From assembly GCF_001552415.1 (NCBI RefSeq), contig NZ_BCRD01000002.1, positions 1 to 64,000 of the forward strand: a DNA stretch of 64,000 nt, in the 5' to 3' direction. Positions 1-9,815 of this stretch are shown piece after piece (the stretch's first letter is position 1; the number at the start of each line of letters is the position of its first letter). The notes under the pieces were generated by a model. That model was given only the letters and a program-made list of their open reading frames with translations, had not been told where the DNA came from and searched no databases. The position numbers and the translations under genes are program-made. This DNA comes from Corynebacterium xerosis NBRC 16721 = ATCC 373 (GTDB taxonomy: Bacteria > Actinomycetota > Actinomycetes > Mycobacteriales > Mycobacteriaceae).

Positions 1-160
1 CTCCGGCGGTCGGCACCGGGTGCGGTCCCCGCCACGCGTCGCGCAGCGATCGCCCGCGAAACGGAACGTGCAGCCCCGCCACGGCCAGCGCCGACGCCCC
101 CACCGCCAACGGCGCGGCATGGTCCGCCACGAACCCCGACACCGATGCCCAATCCATCAT
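1..160 (-). CDS. N-terminal fragment of an unrecognised membrane protein
   Basis: An open frame starts at ATG 160 (or the adjacent ATG 157) and runs off the left edge. A G-rich stretch (GGGGGTGG) sits just upstream as a possible ribosome binding site. The visible 53 residues begin MMDWASVSGFVADHAAPLA and include an Ala/Val/Leu stretch that could be one membrane helix, followed by a basic loop. It is divergent from eccB. I cannot assign a family from so little sequence, and it could be a chance open frame. Confidence 0.45.
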   Translation of the reverse strand, partial: MMDWASVSGFVADHAAPLAVGASALAVAGLHVPFRGRSLRDAWRGPHPVPTAG

Positions 161-300
161 CGCCACCCCCCGGCTCTCCCGCGGCGCATCCCCCGCGCCG
201 GGCCACCCGCTCGGGCGGCCGTCGACGGGCAGCATATCGGCGGCTGGCCTAGGCTGCCCTGCGAAAGACATGGGTCACGACGATTCGGGGGGAACGTCAC
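161..300 (+). promoter_or_regulatory. Divergent intergenic region and promoter of eccB
   Basis: The gap between the left-edge gene and eccB contains a -10-like TAGGCT at 250-255 and a strong ribosome binding site, CGGGGGGAAC, ending six bases before the eccB ATG. The same GGGGGAA(T/C) type of Shine-Dalgarno precedes eccD and both esx genes, so it looks characteristic of this locus. No ECF-type motif like the one before the esx genes is visible here. Confidence 0.4.
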
Positions 301-1596
301 ATGCCTCGCACTCCGACCACGCCCGCGCAGATCAGCGGGCACCGGTTCCTGGTTCGCCGGGTCGAACACGCGCTGGTCCGCGCGGACGCCCGCATGCTCC
401 ACGATCCTTTGCGTACCCGCGGCAGGGCAGTGGCCGTCGGCGCGGCGCTGCTGGTGCTGGTCATCGCCGGGACGGTGATCCTCGGCCTGCTGCGGCCACG
501 CGACGGAGCCGCCGATGCCGACCTCGTGCTCGTGCGCGACACGGGCGCGCTGCACGTCCGCATCGACGACCGGGTCCATCCGGTGGCCAACCTGGCGTCG
601 GCGCGGCTGGTGCTGGGCCAACCCGCCGAACCGGTGCGCGTGAGCGCCGCGGCGTTGGAGAAGGTGGTCGCGGGGCATCCGATCGGCATACCGGCGGCCC
701 CGGACATCGCGGTGTCGGATCCGCCGCCGGCACCGGCATCGGCGGGGATCTGCGAGGAAGCCTCGGCCGCGCTGCATGAGCCGGTCCTGGTGCGATCGAC
801 GGTGGCGCGCATGGGGCCGCTGCCCGAGGGCGGCGATTCCGCGCTGGTCACCGACGGAGCATCGACGTGGCTCGTCCACGACGGGCGCCGGGCCCCCATC
901 GATGTGCAGGACCCGGCGTTATCTCGCGCGCTCGGATTGTCCACCGCCCCGATCCGGCCGGTGGGGGCGCATCTTCTTGAGGCCATCCCCGAAACCGGTG
1001 CCGTGCGGGCACCGTCGGTGCCGCGCCGTGGCGAACAGTCCGGCTTCCCGGCGCCCTTCGACGTCGTGGGAAGAATCGTCGACGTCGGCGGGCGCCGGGT
1101 GCTCGTGCTTTCCGACGGCGCCGTGGAGGTCCCGCCCGTCGTCGCCGACGTCCTGGCCGCCGAGGGCGGAACGGCCGCGGCAACCGAGGTGGAACTGGCT
1201 CACGTCCCGGTCGCGCCGGGCGTCGACCATGGGAGCCTGCCCGGTGAGGTGCCGTCGTGGGCTCCGGCGGAGGGGTGGCTGTGCGTCGATGCGGACGACC
1301 GGCGGACCGCCGTGACCCATGGCCGGGCGCCCGCCGCCGTCGTGCCGTACCCGGGCGCGGACGGCGTCGGGCCCGCGGCCGACGGCTTTTCTTCCCCGGC
1401 CTCCGCGACCGTCGCGGTCGACACCGGGGGCGGGGTCCATCTGGTGGCCGCGGGAGGAATGCGGCATCTGGTGGAAAACCGGAGGACGTTGTCGGCGATG
1501 GGCTATCCGGCGACGGTGACGGTGCCCTGGCGTGTGCTCGCCGCCTTCCGGGCGGGCCCCGAACTCACCAGGGACTCGGCCCTGTCCGCTCCCTGA
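301..1596 (+). CDS. eccB: EccB, ESX-4-type type VII secretion core protein
   Basis: This 431-residue protein is the EccB component of the type VII secretion membrane complex: a short cytoplasmic N-terminus, one membrane helix and a large extracytoplasmic repeat domain. The N-terminus carries the hallmark TPAQISGHRFLVRRVEHALV, then RMLHDPLR, followed by a hydrophobic helix at about residues 41-62. The ATG lies six bases after a strong ribosome binding site. It converges on mycP and their ends overlap by 32 bases. Synteny with Rv3450c (eccB4) and the absence of PE/PPE and eccE genes indicate the ESX-4 class. Confidence 0.93.
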   Translation: MPRTPTTPAQISGHRFLVRRVEHALVRADARMLHDPLRTRGRAVAVGAALLVLVIAGTVILGLLRPRDGAADADLVLVRDTGALHVRIDDRVHPVANLASARLVLGQPAEPVRVSAAALEKVVAGHPIGIPAAPDIAVSDPPPAPASAGICEEASAALHEPVLVRSTVARMGPLPEGGDSALVTDGASTWLVHDGRRAPIDVQDPALSRALGLSTAPIRPVGAHLLEAIPETGAVRAPSVPRRGEQSGFPAPFDVVGRIVDVGGRRVLVLSDGAVEVPPVVADVLAAEGGTAAATEVELAHVPVAPGVDHGSLPGEVPSWAPAEGWLCVDADDRRTAVTHGRAPAAVVPYPGADGVGPAADGFSSPASATVAVDTGGGVHLVAAGGMRHLVENRRTLSAMGYPATVTVPWRVLAAFRAGPELTRDSALSAP

Positions 1597-2857
1597 CCGG
1601 GGACGACGCGCCGGCGAGCCACAGCGCCCGGCCGATGACGGCCACCGCGGTCAGCAGCGCGATCGCCATGATGCGGTGCGTCGGCGCATGGTCGACGCGG
1701 GCCGCGGGAGTCGGCGGGGCAGCGGCATGCGGGCCGGCGGCCGCATCCTCGCCGGTCGCCGCAGCCTCGCCCGTGACGGCAACGGCGACGGCATCGGCGT
1801 CGATGCCCGTGCGGGCGACCGCGGCGACGGGATCGACGATCCCCGCCCCGACCCCGATCGTGGACGGGGCGGGGGACGCGGTCGCCAGGATCAGCTCGCG
1901 GACGCGGGCCGGCGAAGTTTCGGGCGCCCGCGACAGGATCAGCGCCGCCGTGCCGGACACCAACGGGGCGGCGAAGCTGGTGCCGACGATCGGCGTCGCA
2001 TTCGAGCCGTTGACGTGCAGATCGGCCCACGTCTCGCCGTTGGGCGACGGACCCGCGACGGGACCGCCCGGCGCGGCGACGTCCACCCATTCGGCGGCCA
2101 CCGCATATCCCGCCGGCGCATGGTCGACCGCGTCCGGCTCATCTGCGTGCCGGGCGCCGGGATCTCCCGGGAGATCGACGGCCGTGACGGCGATGACCTC
2201 GTCCAGGATCGCAGGCCATGCCACCGCTCCGTCGGGGCATTCGCCGCCGATGTTCCCGGACGCCGCGACGACCAACGCTCCGGATTCCTCCGCCCGCTGC
2301 ACCGCGGCCGTGATCTCCGGGGCCCCGGGCGGCACCATTCCCGGCGGGGCGCACGAGGTCAGCGAGATGTTGATGACCCTCGCCCCCTGCCCGACGGCGG
2401 AATCCACGGCGCTGGCCAACGACGCCAGCGTCCCTTCCTCTCCCGTCGTGTGCCGGATGCTCAGCACCCGGGCACCGGGAGCGACCCCGGCGAAGGAGTC
2501 GTCTCCCGGGCGTCCCGCCGCGAGCCCCGCCACGAAGGTGCCGTGGGCGTCGCAGTCGTGGAAGGCGCCCGCGCCGCCGGTGACGTCACCGCCGTCGGCG
2601 ACCCCGCCCAAACGCGGATGATCGGCAACGCCGGTGTCGATGATCGCGATGGTCACGCCCGCCCCGTTCGACATCGGCCACGCGTCGCGGAACCGCAGCA
2701 CCCGTTCGGCGACCGTCGGTACCGCCATCAGGTCCGGCGACGAGGCCGCCGTGCCCGTGCAGCGGGACTGGGCATGGGCGGCGGGAATCGGGGCGATGGC
2801 CGTCGCCAAGCAAACGGCCCCGGCCAGGCACGTTGCACGGCGCCATCGGGAACTCAC
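1565..2857 (-). CDS. mycP: MycP mycosin, membrane-anchored subtilisin-like protease of ESX-4
   Basis: A 430-residue S8 family serine protease. The GTG start overlaps the eccD stop (GTGA), so the two are translationally coupled; the open frame extends further upstream, but only inside eccD. An N-terminal signal peptide ends near AAHA. The catalytic triad is visible as IAIIDTGV (Asp about 74), DAHGTFVAG (His about 105) and VGTSFAAP (Ser about 294). A C-terminal helix near residues 397-418, followed by a short basic tail, anchors it in the membrane. Mycosins stabilise the type VII secretion complex and are positional partners of EccB and EccD. It corresponds to Rv3449 (mycP4). Confidence 0.93.
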   Translation of the reverse strand: MSSRWRRATCLAGAVCLATAIAPIPAAHAQSRCTGTAASSPDLMAVPTVAERVLRFRDAWPMSNGAGVTIAIIDTGVADHPRLGGVADGGDVTGGAGAFHDCDAHGTFVAGLAAGRPGDDSFAGVAPGARVLSIRHTTGEEGTLASLASAVDSAVGQGARVINISLTSCAPPGMVPPGAPEITAAVQRAEESGALVVAASGNIGGECPDGAVAWPAILDEVIAVTAVDLPGDPGARHADEPDAVDHAPAGYAVAAEWVDVAAPGGPVAGPSPNGETWADLHVNGSNATPIVGTSFAAPLVSGTAALILSRAPETSPARVRELILATASPAPSTIGVGAGIVDPVAAVARTGIDADAVAVAVTGEAAATGEDAAAGPHAAAPPTPAARVDHAPTHRIMAIALLTAVAVIGRALWLAGASSPVRERTGPSPW

Positions 2858-4230
2858 GGGATCAGCTCCTGGGCCAGGCCCGGCACGCCCGCCACCACCG
2901 CCGCCAAGGGCAGGGAGACCGCGATCGCCACCGCCTCGACGAGCTCGAGGACCCTGCGCAAGGTCGGCGTGACGCGACCGGCGGGCACGGCCGCCACCGC
3001 GGTCGCCGCCAGCAGCGGGGCCAGGATCAACAGCGAAGCGGGCCATCGGCCGACGTGCCACTGGGCCAGGGCCAGGAGGAGCAGCAATGCGGCACCCGCG
3101 CAGCCCAGCGCCGCGGAGGGCACGGCCCGTGCGTGGCCCCGGGACTGAATCAGGCACAGCACCGCGAGCGCCACGACGAGGCCCACCGACCAGCGGTCCG
3201 GAGCACGGGTGGCGATCAGGGCGGCTGCGGCGACCAGAACAACCGCCGACCCGGCGACCAATCCGTCGAGCAGGCGGCCGGCCCGCGACGCGATGACGTC
3301 GACGGGATCGGCGGGGTCCGGGTCATCGGGAAACGGCTCACCGGCCGCGGGAATGCCCGGCACGCGAACCCCGGCTGCGGCGACGCCGATGCCGGGCGCG
3401 ACGGTCAATCCGATTACGCCGAGGGCGGAGACGATCGCCGCGGCGGACCGGGCATCGCCGAGCCAGGCCGACGCCGCCGCGAACCCCGCGGCCCCGACGG
3501 CCATGACGATGCCCGCGGCCCCCGTCGCGGTGGCGGCCGCGAAGACGGCGCGATCCGTCGGGCGCAGGATCAGCAGCGCCGCCGAGGCGACCGCAGTGCC
3601 GGGCACGAGGCCTGCGGCGAATCTCCAGTCCGCCGTGGCCCCGTCGATGGGCACCCCGGCCACCGCGGCACCCGCCATGGCGGAGAACACGAGAGCCTGC
3701 CACGACAGGACCAGGGCCGTGGGCGCGGAACCGCCGCGCCGGAGGGCGATGCGCAGACCTGCGGCGGCCATCAACGCGGCGGCGCCGGCCACCCCGGCGG
3801 CCAGAACCGCATCATGTTCGGACATACCCAGCACGCCGGCCACCAGCGCAATCGTCGCCGTGGCCGCCACTGCCCGGCCGACGCCCGAATCGACCACCGC
3901 CACCCCGGGTGCGTCATCGGAGAGCAGGTCCGCGACGTCGGCGACCATCGGCGGAGGCGCCGGTCCGGGATCATCCGCAATGACCAGGCGATCTCCGTCG
4001 ACCACCCCGGCGTCGGCCAACCCGGTCTCCGGATCGGCGACGGATCCGCCGGGCAACCGGACCCGCCATGACGCCCCCGGATCCGGGGCGGAGCCGAAGA
4101 CGTCGACCAGCTCCGGCAGCAACGCCGCCACGGGAACTTCCGCGGGCACGAGCAGATCCGCCCGCCGGGACGGCCCCTGCCCCGGCAGGAAATCCACGCG
4201 GACGCGGATCATCGACGCGGTCATGGACAT
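2854..4230 (-). CDS. eccD: EccD, polytopic membrane channel component of ESX-4
   Basis: A 458-residue protein with a ubiquitin-like N-terminal domain (about residues 1-95, starting MSMTASMIRVRV) and about eleven hydrophobic helices in the remainder, the EccD architecture. Two EccD subunits per protomer form the bulk of the type VII secretion membrane. I chose ATG 4230 because GGGGGAA lies at good spacing before it; the open frame continues upstream across eccC with no sensible protein. It heads an eccD-mycP transcript divergent from eccC, exactly as Rv3448-Rv3449 are arranged in M. tuberculosis. Confidence 0.92.
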   Translation of the reverse strand: MSMTASMIRVRVDFLPGQGPSRRADLLVPAEVPVAALLPELVDVFGSAPDPGASWRVRLPGGSVADPETGLADAGVVDGDRLVIADDPGPAPPPMVADVADLLSDDAPGVAVVDSGVGRAVAATATIALVAGVLGMSEHDAVLAAGVAGAAALMAAAGLRIALRRGGSAPTALVLSWQALVFSAMAGAAVAGVPIDGATADWRFAAGLVPGTAVASAALLILRPTDRAVFAAATATGAAGIVMAVGAAGFAAASAWLGDARSAAAIVSALGVIGLTVAPGIGVAAAGVRVPGIPAAGEPFPDDPDPADPVDVIASRAGRLLDGLVAGSAVVLVAAAALIATRAPDRWSVGLVVALAVLCLIQSRGHARAVPSAALGCAGAALLLLLALAQWHVGRWPASLLILAPLLAATAVAAVPAGRVTPTLRRVLELVEAVAIAVSLPLAAVVAGVPGLAQELIP

Positions 4231-4316
4231 GGTTCCCCCAATCGCGCGGGCATGGCCCGCCACGTGTCGGTGCGCCCGCATCCCCCGTTGGGCGGGCGCG
4301 CCCCCACAGGGTGGCC

Positions 4317-4350
4317 TATGCTCTGCGTCGCGTCCAGCCGAAACGGCTGG
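4317..4350 (+). promoter_or_regulatory. eccC promoter -10 and leader hairpin
   Basis: A -10 hexamer TATGCT at 4317-4322 precedes a perfect 7-bp stem-loop, CCAGCCG-AAA-CGGCTGG (4334-4350), which ends about ten bases before the GGGGGG ribosome binding site of eccC. The hairpin would lie in the 5' leader of the mRNA. The promoter call is by eye only. Confidence 0.45.
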
Positions 4351-4374
4351 TTCATTCTCGGGGGGATGACGACG

Positions 4375-7300
4375 ATGGGGGAAGCGCATTCGCGCACCAC
4401 GATGACCGACCGTGCCGTGGAAACGGCGCCCGGCGGCGAAACTGGAACGGCGGGCGGCTCCGCGGGCGTTTCGACGGTCGGGGCGTCCGGGCCGGGGCGC
4501 CTGCCCCGGATCCCCGGGCCCGGGCCCAGGGCGGGGGACATCCGGCCCGATGCGCCGCCGGAGGCGCCGGAACCCAAACCCGTGCCCTTGATGCGGGCGC
4601 TGCTGCCGGTGGTCATGCTCGTCGCGGTGGTGGGGATGGTGGCCGTGATGGTGGTCTCCGGATCGGCCAGGAACCCGATCACCTTCATGTTCCCCCTGCT
4701 CATGGTGGTGTCGACGCTGGGGATGATGGCGGGCGGCGCCGGCGGGACGACGGACGTCGGCCCCGCCCGGCGCGACTACCAGCGGCACCTGGCCAGCGTG
4801 CGCCGGGCGGTGGCCGACGCGGTGGGGATGCAACGGGCCAGCGTGGTTCACGTTCATCCCGACCCCCGGGACGCGTGGACGTTCGCGGGCACCCGCCGGC
4901 TGTGGGAACGCGGCCCCGGCGACGACGATTTCGGCGCCGCCCGCATCGGGACCGGCCCGCACCAGCCGGCGACCCCGGTGACGCCCCCGGCGGTCGCGGC
5001 GCCGGAGAAGCTCGACCCGGTGTCCGCGGTCGCGCTGCGCCACGTGGTGCGGTCGGCGCGGACCGTGCCGGATCTGCCGGTGGCCGTGGACCTCCGCGCC
5101 TTCCCGGTGGTGTCGGTGGGCGGGGACGCCGAACCCGCGCGTGCGCTCGTGCGGGCGATCGTCGCCCAGGTGGCTGCGTCGCACCATCCCGAGGACGTGG
5201 CCATCGCCGTCGCCGGCGTGGGCCCGGAGTGGGAGTGGATCAAATGGCTGCCGCACAACGCCCGGCCGGGGCAATCGGGCAAGTCAGAGAAGCCGGGGCC
5301 GGAACTTCTGCGGGCGGCGACGGTTCCGGAGCTCGCGGACATGCTGGACGGAATGGAGGCGGAGCTGGTCATGGTCATCGCCGATGCCCGGGACCTGGAT
5401 CGCGCGCCGGAGCACTTGGATCTGCTCCTGGGTACGCAGCGCGCGGAGGGCGGGACGACGTCGGTGCTCGCGGTGCCCGCGGATCCAGGCGGCGAGACCG
5501 CGGCGGCCGCCGTTGCGTCGGGGTTGGCCCTGTCCGTGATCGATGGTCGGGTGCGCGCCATCACTGCGGCCGGGGAAGAGGACATCGCCGCCGCCGATGC
5601 ACTTGGTGCCGCGGCGGCGGAAGCGTTGGGCAGGCGACTCGCCGGGCAGTTCGTGGCCCGCTCCCGGGTCGACGCGGGCCCGCTGCACGACCCGGTGCTG
5701 GCGGAGCTGGGCCTGGCCCCGCCGCCGGGGACCCTGCGCTTCCGGGAACGCCTCGGCCCCGATCGCCTGCGCATCCCCATCGGCGTCGCCGCCGGCGGGG
5801 AGGTGCTGCACCTGGATCTCAAGGAGTCCGCGGAGGGCGGCGTCGGCCCGCACGGACTGTGCATAGGCGCGACGGGCTCCGGCAAATCGGAGCTGCTGAA
5901 ATCGATCGTGCTGGCGCTGGCCGCCACGCATGGCCCGGACCAGCTGAACCTGGTGCTGGTGGATTTCAAGGGCGGCGCGACGTTCCTCGGCGTGGAGGGG
6001 CTGCCGCACGTGTCGGCCGTGATCACGAACCTCGCCGACGAGCTGATCCTCGTCGACCGCATGCAGGACGCCATCCGCGGCGAGATGACCCGGCGCCAGG
6101 AGCTGCTGCGGCAGTCGGGCAACTTCCCGGGAGTCGCGGAGTACGAGGCGGCGCGCCGGGCGGGGCGGACGGATCTCAAACCGCTGCCAGCGCTGGTCAT
6201 CGTGGTCGACGAATTCTCGGAATTGCTCGGCCATCGCCCGGAGTTCGCCGAGCTCTTCGTGGCGGTGGGCCGCCTCGGCCGGTCACTGCACATGCATCTG
6301 CTGCTGGCCAGCCAGCGGTTGGAGGAGGGGCGGCTGCGCGGCCTCGACAGCCACTTGTCCTATCGCATCGGGTTGAAGACCTTCTCCGCCGCCGAGTCCC
6401 GCAGCGTCCTCGGCGTCCCCGACGCCCATCACCTGCCGGCCACGCCCGGTGCGGGTTTCCTCAAGACCGACGCCGGCGCGCCGGTGCGGTTCCATTCCGC
6501 CTACGTGTCCGGGCCGGTTCCGGAGGACGCCGGTCGTCCCGCGAGCGCCCGTCGCCGGGCCCCGGGTGAGCGGGTGCTCGAGTTCGCGGCCATGGGCGGG
6601 ACGGCAGTCGGGGACGGCAGTTCGCTTGACGACACTCCGGAGACCACGTCGCCCCGGACGCCGTCGCAAAGCATCTTGGGCGCCACGGTCGATGCGATGG
6701 CCGGTCATGCCCATGCCGCCCACCGGGTGTGGCTGCCGCCGTTGCCCGCGCGCACGGCGCTGGCGGATGCGGCGGATTCGTCGCTGGCGCCGTTGACGGC
6801 GTCGGTGGGGCTCGTCGACCGGCCGCTGGAGCAACGGCAGGACCCGTTCCTCGTCGATCTGTCCGGCACCGGCGGCCACGCGGCGATCGTCGGGGCACCG
6901 CGGTCGGGCAAGTCGACGGCCGTGCGGACCATGGTCGCGTCGCTGGCGTTGACCACCCCGGCGCGGAAGCTGCACGTCCACGTCATCGATTACGGCGCGG
7001 GTGGGTTGTCCGATCTCGCGGCCTTGCCGCACGTGGCGTCGGTGACCCACCGCGGCGACGCCGACAAGCTCAACCGCGTGGTGTCGGCGGTGGCCGGGGA
7101 GGTCGCCGCGCGCGAGGAAAGGCACCGGCGGAAGGGCTGGCACACAATCGCCGACGCGCGGGCCGGCGGCGAACCCGACGTGCTGCTGGTCGTCGACGGG
7201 TGGCCCGCGCTGCGCCAGGAGCACCAGGCCCTGGGCGACCGGGTGCAGGGGATTTTGTCGGATGGGCTGGCCGTGGGCGTGCACGTCGCGCTGACCGCAC

Positions 7301-8334
7301 ATCGGTGGACCGAGCTGCGGCCGGCGGTGCGCGATTTGATGGGGACGCGCATCGAACTGCGCCAGGCGGATGCGATCGACTCCGTCGTCGACCGCAAGGC
7401 CGCGAAGCTGGTGCCCGATTCACCGGGCCGGGGGCTGTCGCCGGACGGTTGCGGGGCGCTGATCGCCGATTCGGGCCCCGCGGACATCGCGGAGGTCGCG
7501 CATGCGTGCCTCGCCCGCGGAGACGAACGGGTGCCGCAGCTCAAGCTGCTGCCGGAACGAGTCGAATGGGCGGCGGTATCGGGGGCCGTCGCCGCGGGGT
7601 CGGTGGCGGTGGGCCTCGACGAGGAAGCACTCGCGCCGGTGCGTTTCGACCCGGACCGCGACCGCCATCTGCTGGTCTTCGGCGCGGCCGGTTCCGGGCG
7701 GACGACGGCGCTGCGCACGGTCGTCGAGGGAATGCTGCGGACGCGGCCGACGTGCAAATTCCTGGTCGTCGATTACCGCAGGGGATTGCTCGGCTCCGTG
7801 CCGGAGGATCGCTTGGCCGGGTACGCCGGATCGCCGGCGGTGGCGGAGCCCATGGTCGCCGAGCTCGCCGCCGCGCTGCGGGGCCGGTTGCCCGGCCCGG
7901 ACGTCACCCCGGAGCGGTTGCGGGCCCGGGATTGGTGGGAGGGGCCGGACATCGCGGTCGTCGTCGACGACTATGACCTGGTGTCGGGTTCCAGGGGATC
8001 GCCGCTGACCCCGCTGGGCGAGTTCATCCCGCACGCGGCGGACATCGGCCTGCACGTGGTGTTGGCCCGGCGCACGGGAGCGGCGACCCGGGCGCTGCAC
8101 GATCCGGTGCTCGGCGCCGCGAAGGACCAGGGCGCCACGGGACTGGTCCTGGACGGCACGCGCGAGGACGGGCCGATTCTCGGCGTGGCGCTCGGGCAGC
8201 GGCCGCCGGGGCGGGGCACGTGGGTGGAACATGGCCGGGCGCCGCGGGTGATGCAGGTGGCACTGCCGCCGGAGACGGCGACGGAGCCGGAGGCTGGGCA
8301 AGAAAAGGAAGGGGACGGCGATGCAATCCGTTGA
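4375..8334 (+). CDS. eccC: EccC, FtsK/SpoIIIE-type motor ATPase of ESX-4
   Basis: A 1319-residue ATPase that drives type VII secretion and recognises Esx substrates. Two membrane helices lie near residues 74-94 and 102-122, followed by three FtsK-like ATPase domains with Walker A motifs GATGSGKS (about 498), GAPRSGKS (about 840) and GAAGSGRTT (about 1103). The third has Arg in place of the P-loop Lys; degenerate second and third domains are usual in this family. All three domains are fused in one polypeptide, as in Rv3447c, whereas ESX-1 splits them. ATG 4375 has GGGGGA eight bases upstream; ATG 4366 would sit on top of that site. The 3' end overlaps the next gene by 14 bases. Confidence 0.93.
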   Translation: MGEAHSRTTMTDRAVETAPGGETGTAGGSAGVSTVGASGPGRLPRIPGPGPRAGDIRPDAPPEAPEPKPVPLMRALLPVVMLVAVVGMVAVMVVSGSARNPITFMFPLLMVVSTLGMMAGGAGGTTDVGPARRDYQRHLASVRRAVADAVGMQRASVVHVHPDPRDAWTFAGTRRLWERGPGDDDFGAARIGTGPHQPATPVTPPAVAAPEKLDPVSAVALRHVVRSARTVPDLPVAVDLRAFPVVSVGGDAEPARALVRAIVAQVAASHHPEDVAIAVAGVGPEWEWIKWLPHNARPGQSGKSEKPGPELLRAATVPELADMLDGMEAELVMVIADARDLDRAPEHLDLLLGTQRAEGGTTSVLAVPADPGGETAAAAVASGLALSVIDGRVRAITAAGEEDIAAADALGAAAAEALGRRLAGQFVARSRVDAGPLHDPVLAELGLAPPPGTLRFRERLGPDRLRIPIGVAAGGEVLHLDLKESAEGGVGPHGLCIGATGSGKSELLKSIVLALAATHGPDQLNLVLVDFKGGATFLGVEGLPHVSAVITNLADELILVDRMQDAIRGEMTRRQELLRQSGNFPGVAEYEAARRAGRTDLKPLPALVIVVDEFSELLGHRPEFAELFVAVGRLGRSLHMHLLLASQRLEEGRLRGLDSHLSYRIGLKTFSAAESRSVLGVPDAHHLPATPGAGFLKTDAGAPVRFHSAYVSGPVPEDAGRPASARRRAPGERVLEFAAMGGTAVGDGSSLDDTPETTSPRTPSQSILGATVDAMAGHAHAAHRVWLPPLPARTALADAADSSLAPLTASVGLVDRPLEQRQDPFLVDLSGTGGHAAIVGAPRSGKSTAVRTMVASLALTTPARKLHVHVIDYGAGGLSDLAALPHVASVTHRGDADKLNRVVSAVAGEVAAREERHRRKGWHTIADARAGGEPDVLLVVDGWPALRQEHQALGDRVQGILSDGLAVGVHVALTAHRWTELRPAVRDLMGTRIELRQADAIDSVVDRKAAKLVPDSPGRGLSPDGCGALIADSGPADIAEVAHACLARGDERVPQLKLLPERVEWAAVSGAVAAGSVAVGLDEEALAPVRFDPDRDRHLLVFGAAGSGRTTALRTVVEGMLRTRPTCKFLVVDYRRGLLGSVPEDRLAGYAGSPAVAEPMVAELAAALRGRLPGPDVTPERLRARDWWEGPDIAVVVDDYDLVSGSRGSPLTPLGEFIPHAADIGLHVVLARRTGAATRALHDPVLGAAKDQGATGLVLDGTREDGPILGVALGQRPPGRGTWVEHGRAPRVMQVALPPETATEPEAGQEKEGDGDAIR

Positions 8335-9730
8335 TGCAGCGGCGGGCGGGCCGAGGGTCCTCCACGCGTGGGGTCAGGCGGCCTGCGGGCCCGACGGTGA
8401 TGCCGGGCTGATCGACGGGTTCGGGGCGCCTCCGGATGTCGTGGTCACGCCGTCTTACTGGGGTGGCCGCCGCCGGGAGCTTCTTTCCGGGGAGCTGGTC
8501 CGCCGTGGTTTCGACCCGCGGATCGGCGACCTCGCCACCGAGCTGATGGGCCTGGAACGCCCGACGGTCGGCCATAGCTTCCTCATCGAAATCGAGGCCG
8601 GCCGCATCTGCGTGTCCCGCCTCGACTTCGATTCCGGGCTCGCCGATTCGCGGCTGTCGTTTCGGGGAGGCGATGCGACGGAAGTGATCGGCGACGTGGT
8701 CGGCGAGTTGCTTACCGACGTCGCCGACGGGGACATCCGAGGCACCGCACCCGGGGCGGCCGGCGCCATGCCGGGCCCGGTTGATTTCGATGACGTGGAG
8801 TTCATTGTCGCGGACGAGGGCGACAGACTGGTGGCGGACATGCGCAGACGGGGATGGCTGGCGTTTCCCGTGCCGGTGCATGCGTTGGGCGTGGCCGGTG
8901 CGGGGAGCGGGCGTGGTGTCGGGGCCGCGGATTCGGAGTTCGAAGTCGGCCGGGAAGAAGAACGTGCCGGCGGCGGCTTGGACGTCGCGGCGTTGCGGCG
9001 CAGGGCGCGCGCCATCGAACGGCGGCCGCGTGGCCGGGGCTTGGCGAAATCGGCACCGGCTCTTGCCGCCGCGCTGGTGGTGGGGGTTGCGGTGGCGGCG
9101 ATCGTGCTGATCGTCGATGGTCCCGTGGGGGAAGTATGGCGCGAGGAAGCGGAGCTCGCCGCCGCCGTGGACGACCGTGAAGCGGTGGGCGCGTCCCCGG
9201 GAGACCCGGGGCCGCCCACCGAGGATCCGGCGCGGTCCCACGCCGATCCCGTTTCCCCGCGTGCCCCGGGCGCCCCAGGCGATCCGGGTGCCCCGAAAGA
9301 CGCCCCCGCCCCGCTCCGTGAACTCGTGGGAGAGGGTGTCCGCGTCGAGCTGCCGGAGGGCTGGCGCATCGACGAGGGCGCCGCCCCCGCATCCGGGTCC
9401 CTGGTCGTCGTCGATGGCGGGCCCATGCGGATCCTCGTCACGGCGGGGGAAGTGCCCGCGGAGATGGGTGCCGATGGTTTGGTCGCCGGCCTCACCGCGC
9501 ACGCGGCCGGGGATCCGGCGATGGATCGGGTGCGCAGGGAGGTCATCGACGGCCTCGAGGTCGTGATCCACGAGGAGCGGCCCGGAGACGGGTCCGTCGT
9601 GTTGTGGCAGCACCGGCTCGTCGACGGATGGCAGGTGTCGGTGGGTTGCCAGTTCCGCGGCGCGACCATCCCGCAGGTGCGGCCGGTGTGCGGGCAGGCG
9701 CTGCGGACGGCGGGGATCGCGCACCGGTGA
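8321..9730 (+). CDS. Type VII secretion-associated protein (Rv3446c-like)
   Basis: A 469-residue protein immediately downstream of eccC, with a GGAAGGGG site before its ATG. Residues 1 to about 200 form a predicted cytoplasmic domain, a single helix lies at about 245-268 (AAALVVGVAVAAIVLIV), then comes a Pro/Gly/Asp-rich linker and a C-terminal extracytoplasmic domain (about 335-469). This layout and position match the Rv3446c type VII secretion-associated family, which is specific to ESX-4 loci. No enzymatic motif is visible, and the molecular role is unknown. Confidence 0.82.
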   Translation: MQSVDAAAGGPRVLHAWGQAACGPDGDAGLIDGFGAPPDVVVTPSYWGGRRRELLSGELVRRGFDPRIGDLATELMGLERPTVGHSFLIEIEAGRICVSRLDFDSGLADSRLSFRGGDATEVIGDVVGELLTDVADGDIRGTAPGAAGAMPGPVDFDDVEFIVADEGDRLVADMRRRGWLAFPVPVHALGVAGAGSGRGVGAADSEFEVGREEERAGGGLDVAALRRRARAIERRPRGRGLAKSAPALAAALVVGVAVAAIVLIVDGPVGEVWREEAELAAAVDDREAVGASPGDPGPPTEDPARSHADPVSPRAPGAPGDPGAPKDAPAPLRELVGEGVRVELPEGWRIDEGAAPASGSLVVVDGGPMRILVTAGEVPAEMGADGLVAGLTAHAAGDPAMDRVRREVIDGLEVVIHEERPGDGSVVLWQHRLVDGWQVSVGCQFRGATIPQVRPVCGQALRTAGIAHR

Positions 9731-9815
9731 CGTGAATACGAGAAGCGAATGCGCGTGAGGTGAGGGGGAAGGAGACGTCGCCGGGGGTGGGGTGGGGGAG
9801 GGGGCGAAAAAAGAT

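Noticed and set aside
1257..3148. Plus-strand open frames of 454 and 538 codons opposite mycP
   Set aside because: MycP has a full catalytic triad, signal peptide and anchor on the other strand; these frames have none.
4231..5274. Upstream extension of eccD to about 806 codons
   Set aside because: The extra part lies antisense to eccC, and the ATG at 4230 has a good ribosome binding site.
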